From the NCBI RefSeq assembly GCF_000265205.3, contig NC_018000.1, forward strand, positions 3,348,001 to 3,412,000: DNA of 64,000 nt, read 5' to 3'. Under the pieces are notes generated by a model. It saw nothing but the letters and a program-made list of their open reading frames with translations, was not told the origin of the DNA and searched no databases. Below are positions 17,527-25,845 of this stretch, one piece after another. Every line of letters starts with the position of its first letter. The stretch's first letter is position 1. The position numbers were made by a program, and so were the translations under genes. This DNA comes from Sinorhizobium fredii USDA 257. GTDB lineage: Bacteria; Pseudomonadota; Alphaproteobacteria; Rhizobiales; Rhizobiaceae.

Positions 17527-19722
17527 TTAATCCGGCAACCGAAGCCCTCCGCGGGCGCTCTTTTGGTAGACTTGTCGCGGTGCAGGCCCAGCCTTGCTGC
17601 GGCTTTTCGACTGGAGCCGGCCACGCTTCTTCTTCATGGCGGGAGGCTTCGTAACGGCGGCCTCGTGCTCGTAGCGCGGAAGCAGTTCGCGCATGACGGC
17701 CACGACGACCGGATCGTTGCCCCGTTCCGCGTGGCGCTGCAGACGGGCGAACGCGTCCCGCAACGTGGGCAAGGGAATCGGCTCCGGAACCGCGCCCAGA
17801 ACGCCCGGCACCGGCGACGTTGTGCGCTTGTCGCTCTCGTCGAAAAGTTCCTCGTAGAGCTTCTCGCCCGGCCGGCAACCGATGATCTTGATCTCGATGT
17901 CCTGGTCCGGGGTGAAACCGGCCAGCCGGATCATCCGGCGTGCAATGTCGACGATCTTGACCGGCTCGCCCATGTCGAGAACGAAAATCTCTCCCTGTCC
18001 GAGCTGTTTTTCAAAACCGTAGGCCGACGCCTGCAATGTCAGTTCCACGGCCTCACGGATCGTCATGAAAAAGCGCGTCATGCATGGATCGGTGACGGTC
18101 AATGGGCCGCCTCTTGCAAGCTGACGCTTGAAGAGCGGGATCAGCGATCCGCTTGATCCCAGCACGTTGCCGAAGCGAACAGTCATGAACCGCGGACCTT
18201 TGCCGGTTTCGTGACCCTCCAGGTCGAGCGCCTGGCAATAGAGCTCCGCGAGGCGCTTCGTCGCACCCATCACGCTTGTCGAGTTCACAACCTTGTCAGT
18301 CGATACCTGGACCATGGCAAGGGTGCCGTATTTCTTTGCCGCATTGGCAACGTTCATAGTGCCGATGACGTTCGTGAGGACGCCCTCGCACGGATTCATC
18401 TGCACCATAGGCACATGTTTGAGGGCAGCAGCATGGAAGACCAGCTCGGGCCCGTGTCGCTTGAAAATTTCCTCAACACGCTGGCTGCGACGGACGCTGC
18501 AAAGGTAACTCCGCCGAGACAGCTTCGGGAAGGTCTCGGTGAGCGTCATGTCGATCGAGTAAAGATTGTATTCCGAATTGTCGACCAGCACGATCTCCGC
18601 CGGCTCGCACGCAGCGACTTGCGAGGTCAGCTCGCTGCCGATCGATCCGCCGGCTCCGGTGATCAGCACGCGCCGGCCACGAACAAGACGGGCGATCGCC
18701 TCGCGGTCGAGCGCCGCTTGTGGACGCTCAAGGAGGTCGGTGAGTTCGATCGACCGCAGTTCGTAAGGGTTGTCTCCTTTGGCGTGCTTGAGCTCGGTCA
18801 GCTGCGACAGGCGCGACACTGCAATGCCGAGCCTTTCGGCGGACCGCAGCAGCTCGCTCGACGCGGTTTCGCCGAAGTTCGCCGGAGCTTCCGTGAAAAC
18901 GACGTGACGCGGCCGCTTATCGATTTGCTGCAGTTCCGCCACGACCTGCTCGAAATCCTCGATCCGCCCCGCGATCGGTACGCCACGAAGGCTCATCCCG
19001 AGCTGGTCTGCATTCTTGTCGAGGCAGGCCACCGGCACATGAGTGGCGTTTGGATCCCGGGCGAGTGCGCGCAGATAAAGCTCGGCGGCGTCGCCCGCTC
19101 CGACGAGCAGCAGCGGGACTTGGTGGTCGTCGCCCGCCCCCTTGCGCCCATTCTTGAAAACGGGCCGCACCAGCGGGAATTCCTCGGCGCGAAAGCTCAG
19201 CCGCGCGGCGGCGAGGAAGGCGATCAGAAGGAGCGACTGCATCGGCACGACGGTTCGCGGCATATCGATCAGTCTTGTCGAAAAGAACAGGAGCGAGATG
19301 AGCAACAAAGATGTGACGAGGACGGCGCGAAGAATGATCAAAAGATCGGAGATGGAGCCATATTTCCAGTTTCGGCTATAGAGGCCGAACAAGGGGAAAA
19401 TGAATGCGCAAATGGCGAGGTACTGAGCACCGGACCACAACAGGACAGAGGCGGTTTCAGGCCTCGTACTGAGCTCCGCAAAGCCGTAACGCAGCAACAG
19501 CGCCACGGCGAGCGCAATGACTGCGGAGCCAAGGTCGGCAACATATAGGGCAGGGTATTTCTGAACGCTGGAAAAGGCCCGTCGTAGACGCCGAAAACCG
19601 ATGTCGATGGCCGCACCGCATACCGCCAGCAGCATTTTGGCCGATGATCTTGCTGCTTCGCCTCTCGGCAACATTAGGAAACTATCGCGCACTGCCTTCG
19701 CGGCGTCGTAAAAACGCTGCAT
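17527..19722 (-). CDS. CapD/PglF-like membrane nucleotide-sugar 4,6-dehydratase
   Basis: A 731-residue protein with four N-terminal membrane segments (within ~35-160), a Rossmann-like middle domain (VPLLLVGAGDAAELYLRALA) and a C-terminal short-chain dehydrogenase domain from ~330. The latter has the NAD motif RVLITGAGGSIGSELTSQVA, VFHAAALKHVPMVQMNP and STDKVVNSTSVMGATKRLAE, in which Met replaces the usual Tyr, a hallmark of the PglF/WbpM/CapD dehydratases. They convert UDP-GlcNAc to a 4-keto-6-deoxy sugar, the first step to di-amino or formamido sugars. The last ~50 residues are a Lys/Arg-rich tail beyond the family core. It is the first gene of a minus-strand block leading to two glycosyltransferases. 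Confidence 0.92.
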   Translation of the reverse strand: MQRFYDAAKAVRDSFLMLPRGEAARSSAKMLLAVCGAAIDIGFRRLRRAFSSVQKYPALYVADLGSAVIALAVALLLRYGFAELSTRPETASVLLWSGAQYLAICAFIFPLFGLYSRNWKYGSISDLLIILRAVLVTSLLLISLLFFSTRLIDMPRTVVPMQSLLLIAFLAAARLSFRAEEFPLVRPVFKNGRKGAGDDHQVPLLLVGAGDAAELYLRALARDPNATHVPVACLDKNADQLGMSLRGVPIAGRIEDFEQVVAELQQIDKRPRHVVFTEAPANFGETASSELLRSAERLGIAVSRLSQLTELKHAKGDNPYELRSIELTDLLERPQAALDREAIARLVRGRRVLITGAGGSIGSELTSQVAACEPAEIVLVDNSEYNLYSIDMTLTETFPKLSRRSYLCSVRRSQRVEEIFKRHGPELVFHAAALKHVPMVQMNPCEGVLTNVIGTMNVANAAKKYGTLAMVQVSTDKVVNSTSVMGATKRLAELYCQALDLEGHETGKGPRFMTVRFGNVLGSSGSLIPLFKRQLARGGPLTVTDPCMTRFFMTIREAVELTLQASAYGFEKQLGQGEIFVLDMGEPVKIVDIARRMIRLAGFTPDQDIEIKIIGCRPGEKLYEELFDESDKRTTSPVPGVLGAVPEPIPLPTLRDAFARLQRHAERGNDPVVVAVMRELLPRYEHEAAVTKPPAMKKKRGRLQSKSRSKAGPAPRQVYQKSARGGLRLPD

Positions 19723-20304
19723 GACGGCCCCTTCCTAATATCTGCAAGCCTGTCGTCCCGGCGAACGAAAACCGCACCTCCCCAAGAAGGCTAAGGGTGG
19801 ATCAAGAACGGTGCGTCTGTAAGTCTTGTCGTCGACCAGGTCGAAAGGCTTGATAAAACTAATTCGACAAAAGATTGCGGATCGCGATATGCTAGATCGC
19901 GATACAAAACGAACTATGCTAAAAAAGCACTTAATTAGCGGGTTGTAAATAGTCTTCAGTGCATCGGCCCAATTATAGTTTTCCACAAAAATTGACCGGC
20001 TGCTGAGAGGTTGAGCGCCTCCGGTAAAAGCGGGCGCTCCACACGAAATTTTGCCGTTCAAGGTGTCGATGAGGGCATGTCGGTCGGCTTGTCTGGTCGC
20101 GAGATGAGCAGGGCACACAGCTCAACGAGGCTATATATCCAAAGGCATATGGTGCAACGTGGATGAAGAAGATAGTCTGTGCGCCGTACTTGAAGCTTAG
20201 ACATTCAAGCTTTCGATGAAATTGTAATCGATCACGCGCCATCTGGCGCATCGCCATAATGATAGTGGCGTCAGCCCCTCTTTTTCACCGAGGTGGGGGG
20301 AATC
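19723..20304. other. Long intergenic region between divergent genes
   Basis: The 582 bases between the dehydratase gene and the next plus-strand gene are markedly AT-rich around 19860-19980 and probably contain the dehydratase promoter. Open frames here are short and not protein-like. I recognise no repeat, RNA or known binding site. Confidence 0.4.
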
Positions 20305-20796
20305 ATGCAAGCACGAAGCGTTATCGAGATTGCTGAGTCTGGCGGGCGGCTGCCCACTGAACTGATCGTGGTCGGGTATTGGGCAAGCCAGGCTGGCGTC
20401 GTGGTCTATGTTCTCAATGGCGTCACCCCCCACGCGATCAATTTGGTTCTGGACCCGATCGTGACAACGCTGCCGTTGCAGATCCCTGGCGTGCTTTATG
20501 TCAGCATCAACGACACGGCGCGCGTATGCGAGGCTGTCCGATGCGCCGAGGAGATTTATGCCGCGACCAGGGTCTTCCGTCGGCAGACAGCTGACTACGG
20601 CATCGCACCGAGCCTCATCCGGTCTGTCGCCGCCGCCATTCCAAGACTGGAAAGCCGCACTCTACTGTCCGAAAGAGACGCGCGCGCGCCAAAGCTCGCG
20701 AGGCCCCATGTTGTCATGCCTTTCCCGGCGATGAACCGGGTCCACTGGGCTGCGACGGACACGACCGGTAAGCATCCGGCAAAGGCCGCGGTCTGA
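20305..20796 (+). CDS. Hypothetical protein
   Basis: A 163-residue protein I do not recognise. The N-terminal half alternates strands and helices (LPTELIVVGYWASQAGVVVY, LNGVTPHAINLVLD, PGVLYVSINDTARVCEAVRC) and ends in a helical and then Arg/Pro-rich tail. There is no signal peptide or membrane segment. The ATG at 20305 is chosen for the very strong GAGGTGGGGGG four bases upstream, so it is very probably translated. It is followed by a hairpin plus T-run, making a monocistronic unit between two minus-strand EPS operons. Confidence 0.6.
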   Translation: MQARSVIEIAESGGRLPTELIVVGYWASQAGVVVYVLNGVTPHAINLVLDPIVTTLPLQIPGVLYVSINDTARVCEAVRCAEEIYAATRVFRRQTADYGIAPSLIRSVAAAIPRLESRTLLSERDARAPKLARPHVVMPFPAMNRVHWAATDTTGKHPAKAAV

Positions 20797-20854
20797 AGGA
20801 CTTTCAGATTTTTCGACGGCATGTTTCACCGCCCTCGACATGGGCGAAGGCGAC

Positions 20855-20900
20855 AAGGGCGAACGCGATCTGCGCTCGGCGTGATCACGTCGCCCTTTTT
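20855..20900 (+). terminator. Rho-independent terminator of the hypothetical gene
   Basis: AAGGGCGA (20855-20862) pairs with TCGCCCTT (20890-20897) and is followed by T's to 20900, with a further inner palindrome around GTGATCAC. It lies 58 bases after the stop at 20796 and 13 bases before the end of the oppositely oriented carbamoyltransferase gene. Confidence 0.6.
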
Positions 20901-20912
20901 AGGCGGCATGCA

Positions 20913-22745
20913 TTAGTCGAGCTCAAATTGCTCTTTGTAGTCCCGCCGCAGGTGTGACGGCTGATCTTCTTTCCTCAGAAAGCAGTTGCCGACGACAAGA
21001 CATTCGATCTCGGTGCCCATGAAACAGTGGAACGCATCCTCCGGGGTGCAGACGATCGGCTCACCGCGGACGTTGAAGCTGGTATTGACCAGTACGGGAC
21101 AGCCGGTTCGCTCCTTGAACGCGCTCAGCAGCTCCCAATAACGCGGATTGGTATCGTGATGCACCGTCTGCACGCGGGCCGAATAATCGACATGGGTGAC
21201 CGCCGGGATCTCCGATCGTGGGACGTTCAGGCGGTCTATGCCGAACAATGCAGCCTCGCCGGGACCAAGGGGCAATTTCCGCCGGTCGAGCACATCGGCC
21301 ACGAGCAGCATGTAAGGACTGTCGCTGTCGATATCGAACCACTCCGCCACGTCCTCGCGCCGGACCGAGGGAGCAAAGGGACGGAAGCTTTCCCGGTATT
21401 TGACCTTGAGATTGAGCGTCTTTTGCATCGTCGGCGAGCGCGGATCACCCAGGATCGACCTTCCGCCCAGGGCCCGCGGACCGAACTCCATGCGCCCCTG
21501 CATCCATCCGACCGCCTTGTCGTCTACCAACGCGTCGACGGTGCGCGCGATCAACACGTCGTCGTCCAGGACGGTGTAAACCGCGCCGGTGGCCGTCAGC
21601 CGCTTCTCGATCTCGCGTTGTTCGAAGGCTGGACCGAGATAGGCGCCGGCCATGCGGTCCCGTCCGTCGAGAATGCGGGTGTTTCCGAGATAGCCGTGCC
21701 AAGCCGCCAGGGCCGCACCCACCGCGCCACCTGCATCGCCGGCCGCTGGCTGGATCCAGATGTCGTCGAAAATCCGCTTGTTGAGCAGCTTGCCGTTCGC
21801 GACGCAGTTCAAGGCGACGCCGCCGGCGAGACAAAGGTGACGCTCGCCGGTTTCCTGACGGCAAAAACGGGCAAGTTTCAAAACGACCTCTTCGGTGACC
21901 GCCTGTATCGAAGCGGCGAGATCCATCTCGCGCCGGGTCAGGGGCGATTCCGGCTTTCGAGGCCCGGCGCCGAACAGTTGATGAAAGGCCGGGGACGTCA
22001 TGGTGAGACCGGCGCAGTAGTCGAAGTAGCGCTGATCGAGACGGAACGAGCCATCCTCCTTCAGGTCGATCAGATGATCCAGTATTTTCTGCGCGAACTG
22101 CGGGCGGCCATAGGGAGCCAAGCCCATCACTTTATACTCTCCGGAATTGACCTTGAATCCGGTGTAGTAGGTGAACGCGGAATAAAGCAACCCTAGGGAA
22201 TGCGGGAAGCGAATCTCCTTGAGTATCTGGAGGTCGTTGTCGCGGCCATGGCCGAGCGACGTCGTGCACCATTCCCCGACCCCGTCCATCGTCAACACCG
22301 CGGCGCTCGGGAAGGGCGACGGAAAAAACGCGCTTGCCGCATGCGCCAGATGATGCTCGGTGAACAGGAGCGAACCGGACCATTCCTTCGATCCGGCAAG
22401 CTTTCCCAACTGCCTGCGCAACAGTTTCTTTTGAAACAGTTTTTCCTTGATCCAGAGCGGCATCGCCATCCTGAAGGAGCGGAAACCGCGCGGACTTGTC
22501 GCAAGATAGGTCTCCAGCAACCGCTCGAACTTCAGGAACGGCTTGTCGTAGAAGACGACATGATCGACGTCGACCATGTCGCATTCGGCCGCAGCTAGGC
22601 AATAGGCGATGGCGTTCGCCGGAAACGCGGCGTCGTGTTTCTTGCGAGTGAACCGCTCTTCCTGCGCGGCAGCAACGATGCGCCCATCCTCGATCATCGC
22701 AGCCGCGCTGTCGTGGTAAAATGCCGAGATACCGAGAATACGCAT
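20913..22745 (-). CDS. Carbamoyltransferase, NodU/CmcH family
   Basis: A 610-residue carbamoyltransferase that would use carbamoyl phosphate and ATP to place an O-carbamoyl group on a sugar. The N-terminal Kae1-like domain begins MRILGISAFYHDSAAAMIED with EERFTRKKHDAAFP, then the metal site in TEHHLAHAASAFFPSPF and the ATP loop VLTMDGVGEW. The C-terminal YrdC-like domain has GWMQGRMEFGPRALGGRSIL and FRPFAPSVRRED, ending with LVNTSFNVRGEPIVCTPEDA. All hallmark motifs are intact. It is the last gene of a minus-strand operon SxtJ-DUF5989-carbamoyltransferase, 12 bases after the small gene. In rhizobia NodU modifies Nod factors, but no nod genes are present and the EPS is the likelier target. Confidence 0.93.
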   Translation of the reverse strand: MRILGISAFYHDSAAAMIEDGRIVAAAQEERFTRKKHDAAFPANAIAYCLAAAECDMVDVDHVVFYDKPFLKFERLLETYLATSPRGFRSFRMAMPLWIKEKLFQKKLLRRQLGKLAGSKEWSGSLLFTEHHLAHAASAFFPSPFPSAAVLTMDGVGEWCTTSLGHGRDNDLQILKEIRFPHSLGLLYSAFTYYTGFKVNSGEYKVMGLAPYGRPQFAQKILDHLIDLKEDGSFRLDQRYFDYCAGLTMTSPAFHQLFGAGPRKPESPLTRREMDLAASIQAVTEEVVLKLARFCRQETGERHLCLAGGVALNCVANGKLLNKRIFDDIWIQPAAGDAGGAVGAALAAWHGYLGNTRILDGRDRMAGAYLGPAFEQREIEKRLTATGAVYTVLDDDVLIARTVDALVDDKAVGWMQGRMEFGPRALGGRSILGDPRSPTMQKTLNLKVKYRESFRPFAPSVRREDVAEWFDIDSDSPYMLLVADVLDRRKLPLGPGEAALFGIDRLNVPRSEIPAVTHVDYSARVQTVHHDTNPRYWELLSAFKERTGCPVLVNTSFNVRGEPIVCTPEDAFHCFMGTEIECLVVGNCFLRKEDQPSHLRRDYKEQFELD

Positions 22746-22757
22746 GGATGGCCCGGC

Positions 22758-22907
22758 TCAGAACAGGGTATAGATGAACGGCGCCACCGCGGTACCCTGC
22801 GTCAGCACGATCAATCCGCCAAAGACGCCAAGTATTATGAAGATCGGCAGGAGCCAGAACTTCTTGCGGATGCCCATATAGGCCCAGAGTTCACGTACCA
22901 GTTCCAT
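22758..22907 (-). CDS. DUF5989 family small membrane protein
   Basis: A 49-residue protein starting MELVRELWAYMGIRKKFWLL and followed by one membrane helix and the ending LTQGTAVAPFIYTLF. The combination of RKKFWLLP, the helix, and the Q-G-(S/T)-AVAPFIYTLF end is diagnostic for DUF5989, a small membrane protein nearly always found next to SxtJ and a NodU-type carbamoyltransferase. It lies 12 bases before the carbamoyltransferase start and 60 bases after SxtJ. It may help anchor or gate the carbamoyltransferase at the membrane, but its role is unknown. GAGGAAATGC precedes the ATG. Confidence 0.88.
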   Translation of the reverse strand: MELVRELWAYMGIRKKFWLLPIFIILGVFGGLIVLTQGTAVAPFIYTLF

Positions 22908-22967
22908 ATTGCATTTCCTCCACTCAAGAACTCGACAACGGTTTTGGCGCTTCAGAACTGCTTGCGT

Positions 22968-23399
22968 TCAGAATTGATTGCGCATCGTAGTCGGATCCGG
23001 TTCATGTGGTGACCGCTTGTTCCAGTAAGTGTCGACGCTTTTGTCGAATGAGGCGGCGAGCGGATCGTAGCCGCGCAGCCTCAAGAAGAGTCCGATCGGC
23101 ACGAAGGCCACCGCATAAATCAGCAGCATCACCACGGGATTGACGATCTTGAAGAGCAACAGACCGAGCTTGGTCCATAGCCGGTTTGGCAAGGCAAGCC
23201 AGTCGGGCAAGGCGAACGCCAAGAGGACGAGGACACCGCCAATAATCGCAAGTCCTGTTGAGATCGGGGTCAGCTGGCCGCTGATAAGCCACCTCACGAG
23301 GACAAAAGCGAGGAGGATGCCGCCGACCGTATAGCCGAAACTGCGGTTCGACGGCCCCTCCAAGGAGTGCTCGGGAAAAGATTCGTGCGACTGGTTCAT
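22968..23399 (-). CDS. SxtJ family membrane protein
   Basis: A 143-residue protein with a polar N-terminus (MNQSHESFPEHS) and three to four hydrophobic segments: GYTVGGILLAFVLVRWLISG, STGLAIIGGVLVLLAFALPD and LLLFKIVNPVVMLLIYAVAF. The stretch LALPNRLWTKLGLLL and the ending (YDPLAASFDKSVDTYWNKR with a nearby P-x-T motif) match SxtJ, a family named from the saxitoxin cluster and found beside carbamoyltransferases in many EPS loci. It is the first gene of the three-gene module, with GAGGAAGTG before the ATG. Biochemical role not known. Confidence 0.9.
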   Translation of the reverse strand: MNQSHESFPEHSLEGPSNRSFGYTVGGILLAFVLVRWLISGQLTPISTGLAIIGGVLVLLAFALPDWLALPNRLWTKLGLLLFKIVNPVVMLLIYAVAFVPIGLFLRLRGYDPLAASFDKSVDTYWNKRSPHEPDPTTMRNQF

Positions 23400-23828
23400 T
23401 GTGCACTTCCTCAGCGGTCAGTGCTAATCCTTGCAATACGGTATGCGCGAAATGCAGTCGCGCTTGCTTGAAAGGAATAATCGAGACGGATGGTATAGAA
23501 CTAGCGGTGACCGATCCGGTCAATATGCCATTAGATATAGACGGCCGAGAACGCGTGCTTGCGGTTGAAATAAATGGCCGCTTCAATCGGGCCGTCAAGC
23601 AAGCCGGGAGTTTTTTTGGGGAGACTCGATCGGCAAAACTCCTTATATTCCGCGCTGCAAAATGCTGCCCATAAGTTCTGTTCTCAATCCATTTGTGTGA
23701 ATTCAAGTGCAAGAGAAAAGACTCTTATCAGCCAAAGCCGGTGAAACAGACAAGTCTGAATCGGCCGCTTGAACGAGCGGTCCGCAAGCGCTCGTCTTGC
23801 TGAACGGTTTGCTAGAGGACAAGAGGTC
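23400..23828. other. Intergenic region between divergent genes
   Basis: 429 bases between the SxtJ gene (minus) and the SGNH protein gene (plus). It contains AT-rich segments suitable for divergent promoters but no motif I can name. A T7 run at 23610-23616 lies after a GC-rich stretch, without a clear hairpin. No gene is evident. Confidence 0.4.
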
Positions 23829-25160
23829 ATGACAAAGCGGCATCTTGGGCTTTTGGTCTGCGCAGTCCCTGGGCTGTACCTTTTATTAAGCCCCATTTAC
23901 GCTCTGCTGCATTACCAATTGTTCGCAGCCGAAACCCCGCATTTCATCCGCTACGTGCTTATCCCAGGCCTGCTGGGCGCAGCCATCATTGCCATCGGCT
24001 TGCTTGCGAAGCCGCGCTTTTCCGCAGTTGTCGGCATCTGTGCCTCGAGCGTGTTGCTCGCCCTCTTCATCTTTGAGGCGATGCACACGGTTTCGGTCGT
24101 GTCAGTCCGGTTGGAAATGCTCGGCCAGCTCAGCGAGGCGCAGGCCGAAATGCTCAGGCGCAACAAGAACATTGTTCCTGGCTTCACACTTCGGAGCCTG
24201 AACCGGCTTTCCGGCACCGACGAGCTCCCCGAGGCGCTGCTGTCGGGTTTTCCGTCGACGCAAGTGGTGCTGTGCACGTCCAAGGGCGGCATCGTCAGCT
24301 ACACGGCGGACCGGTACGGCTTCAATAATCCCGACGATGTGTATGACCGCCAACTGGATTTGATGCTCCTCGGAGACTCGTTCGTCGAAGGCTTCTGCCT
24401 GCCTCCGGGCGAGGACCTTGCATCGAGCGTGCGGGCGGGCGGCGCTACCACCGCGAGTATAGGCATTCGAGGAAATGGTCCCCTGGTCGAACTCGCAATG
24501 CTCGGTCGTTTCGGTGAAGTTTTGCGTCCCCGTCATGTGATGATGGTCTTCGTTGAAGGCAACGACTGGGAGAATCTGGAGCGCGAACTCGCAGTGCCCT
24601 GGCTTCGGGAGGCGCTTTCGCCGGATGCGAACTACGGTTTGCAGTCGACCGCGCAGGCAACCATGCGCGAGGCTCGGAGCATTTTGGCGGAGCGAAAAAA
24701 TACGCCGGTGACGAGTATCGACCTGCTCACGAGAACATCCTTGTTGCGCAATTTCGTCGCCCTGCAGCAAACCCTCGCGAGACTGGGGTTGGTGTATCCG
24801 AAGATTGCTGGCAGCAAGCCGGAGTTCAGAAAGATCCTGCACCGCGCGAAAGAACTGGCCACGAGCTGGGGCGGCACGTTTACACTGGTCTACGTACCGA
24901 GGATGGACCGTTTTATCGGACCGCTCTCATCGGATCAGCCCTTTGACCCGCTGAGGAGGAGGGTTCTCGATGCTGCCGCGGCAGAGGGGATCCCCGTCAT
25001 TGATCTTCATGCGACTATACGCGCTCAAGGCGAGCCTCTTCTTCTGTATGCGCCCGACGCTCATTTCAGTCGTGCCGGGGCCAAAATCGTTGCGAACGAA
25101 ATCCTCCGCTCGATAGCGGCGAAGGAGACTGACATTCCGATAACCGCAGAGAACAAATGA
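23829..25160 (+). CDS. SGNH/GDSL-like membrane-anchored hydrolase or acyltransferase
   Basis: A 443-residue protein. Three N-terminal hydrophobic segments (LGLLVCAVPGLYLLLSPIYA, YVLIPGLLGAAIIAIGLLAK, VGICASSVLLALFIFEA) anchor it in the membrane with the C-terminal part outside. The SGNH fold begins at ~180: block I LMLLGDSFVEG with the nucleophile Ser, a Gly/Asn region TASIGIRGNGPLVELAML, and the last block LYAPDAHFSRAGAKIVANEI with the Asp-x-x-His pair. Such proteins attach or remove acetyl-type groups on EPS (AlgJ/AlgX-like role). The ATG at 23829 follows AAGAGG. A second, similar gene lies at 44726. Whether it is esterase or transferase cannot be told. Confidence 0.8.
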   Translation: MTKRHLGLLVCAVPGLYLLLSPIYALLHYQLFAAETPHFIRYVLIPGLLGAAIIAIGLLAKPRFSAVVGICASSVLLALFIFEAMHTVSVVSVRLEMLGQLSEAQAEMLRRNKNIVPGFTLRSLNRLSGTDELPEALLSGFPSTQVVLCTSKGGIVSYTADRYGFNNPDDVYDRQLDLMLLGDSFVEGFCLPPGEDLASSVRAGGATTASIGIRGNGPLVELAMLGRFGEVLRPRHVMMVFVEGNDWENLERELAVPWLREALSPDANYGLQSTAQATMREARSILAERKNTPVTSIDLLTRTSLLRNFVALQQTLARLGLVYPKIAGSKPEFRKILHRAKELATSWGGTFTLVYVPRMDRFIGPLSSDQPFDPLRRRVLDAAAAEGIPVIDLHATIRAQGEPLLLYAPDAHFSRAGAKIVANEILRSIAAKETDIPITAENK

Positions 25161-25200
25161 TCGGCAAACTGCGGCGCAGCGTGCCAGCCGCCCGTGATGA

Positions 25201-25845
25201 TCAATTCGAACCAAGCTGTAGCCGCTGGGAAATATTCGCGAGCTCCACGCGAGTCGTGATGTTGAGCTTGCTGTAGACACTGTGAAGGTGGAGCTTGACG
25301 GTGCCGGGGGTTATTCCGAGCCGCGCGGCTATTTCCCGACTGCGTAAACCTTCGGCTGCGAGGCCGGAGATCTCAAGCTCGCGCGGCGTCAACTTCTGCA
25401 TGACCGAGCGACGTTCGACATCGCGTTCGCGGATACGATCAATCGCGGCACTCAAACTTTGATCCACCAAATAGGTGCGGCCTCCCATTACCGCCTGAAT
25501 GCATTCGATAAGGGCGCTCGGCGCCTGTTCCTTGAGGACAACGCCGCGCACACCATTGCGCATCGCCTCGGCAAGTTCTTCATCGCTAATATCAGCGGTG
25601 AGAATGACGCAAGCCAGCTCCGGCCGATCGCCGTGGAGGCGACGAACGAGGTCCAGTCCGGTCATTTCCGGCATCCGCAGATCGAGGACGACGACATCGA
25701 CGGGCTCGCTCGAAACAACATCGATCGCCTCGGCGGCAGTACTGCATTTAGCAATCACCTGCCAATCGGACTCAGCCGCAATCAAAAGGCATAGCGCATC
25801 CAGGACTATCAGGTGATCATCGACGATCACGATACGCGGGCTCAT
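25201..25845 (-). CDS. LuxR/NarL-type response regulator
   Basis: A 214-residue two-domain regulator. The receiver domain has the acidic pair in RIVIVDDHLIVLDALCLLIA, the phospho-acceptor in DVVVLDLRMPEMTGLDLV, the Thr in CVILTADISDEEL and the Lys in VLKEQAPSALI. The C-terminal helix-turn-helix is of NarL/FixJ type: LTPRELEISGLAAEGLRSRE then IAARLGITPGTVKLHLHSVY SKL. The start ATG at 25845 overlaps the last codons of the kinase gene by four bases (ATGA), so kinase and regulator are a co-translated pair. A longer start at 25881 or 25917 is possible but not needed. It probably controls nearby EPS genes. Confidence 0.92.
   Translation of the reverse strand: MSPRIVIVDDHLIVLDALCLLIAAESDWQVIAKCSTAAEAIDVVSSEPVDVVVLDLRMPEMTGLDLVRRLHGDRPELACVILTADISDEELAEAMRNGVRGVVLKEQAPSALIECIQAVMGGRTYLVDQSLSAAIDRIRERDVERRSVMQKLTPRELEISGLAAEGLRSREIAARLGITPGTVKLHLHSVYSKLNITTRVELANISQRLQLGSN

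Noticed and set aside
21027..22196. 389-codon plus-strand frame opposite the carbamoyltransferase
   Set aside because: A shadow of the high-GC coding strand; Arg/Gln/Gly-rich without domain motifs, while the minus strand encodes a complete enzyme.
20913..22745. NodU and a nodulation island
   Set aside because: The carbamoyltransferase belongs to the NodU family, but no nod box, nodABC or other nodulation gene is present and its neighbours are SxtJ and EPS genes.
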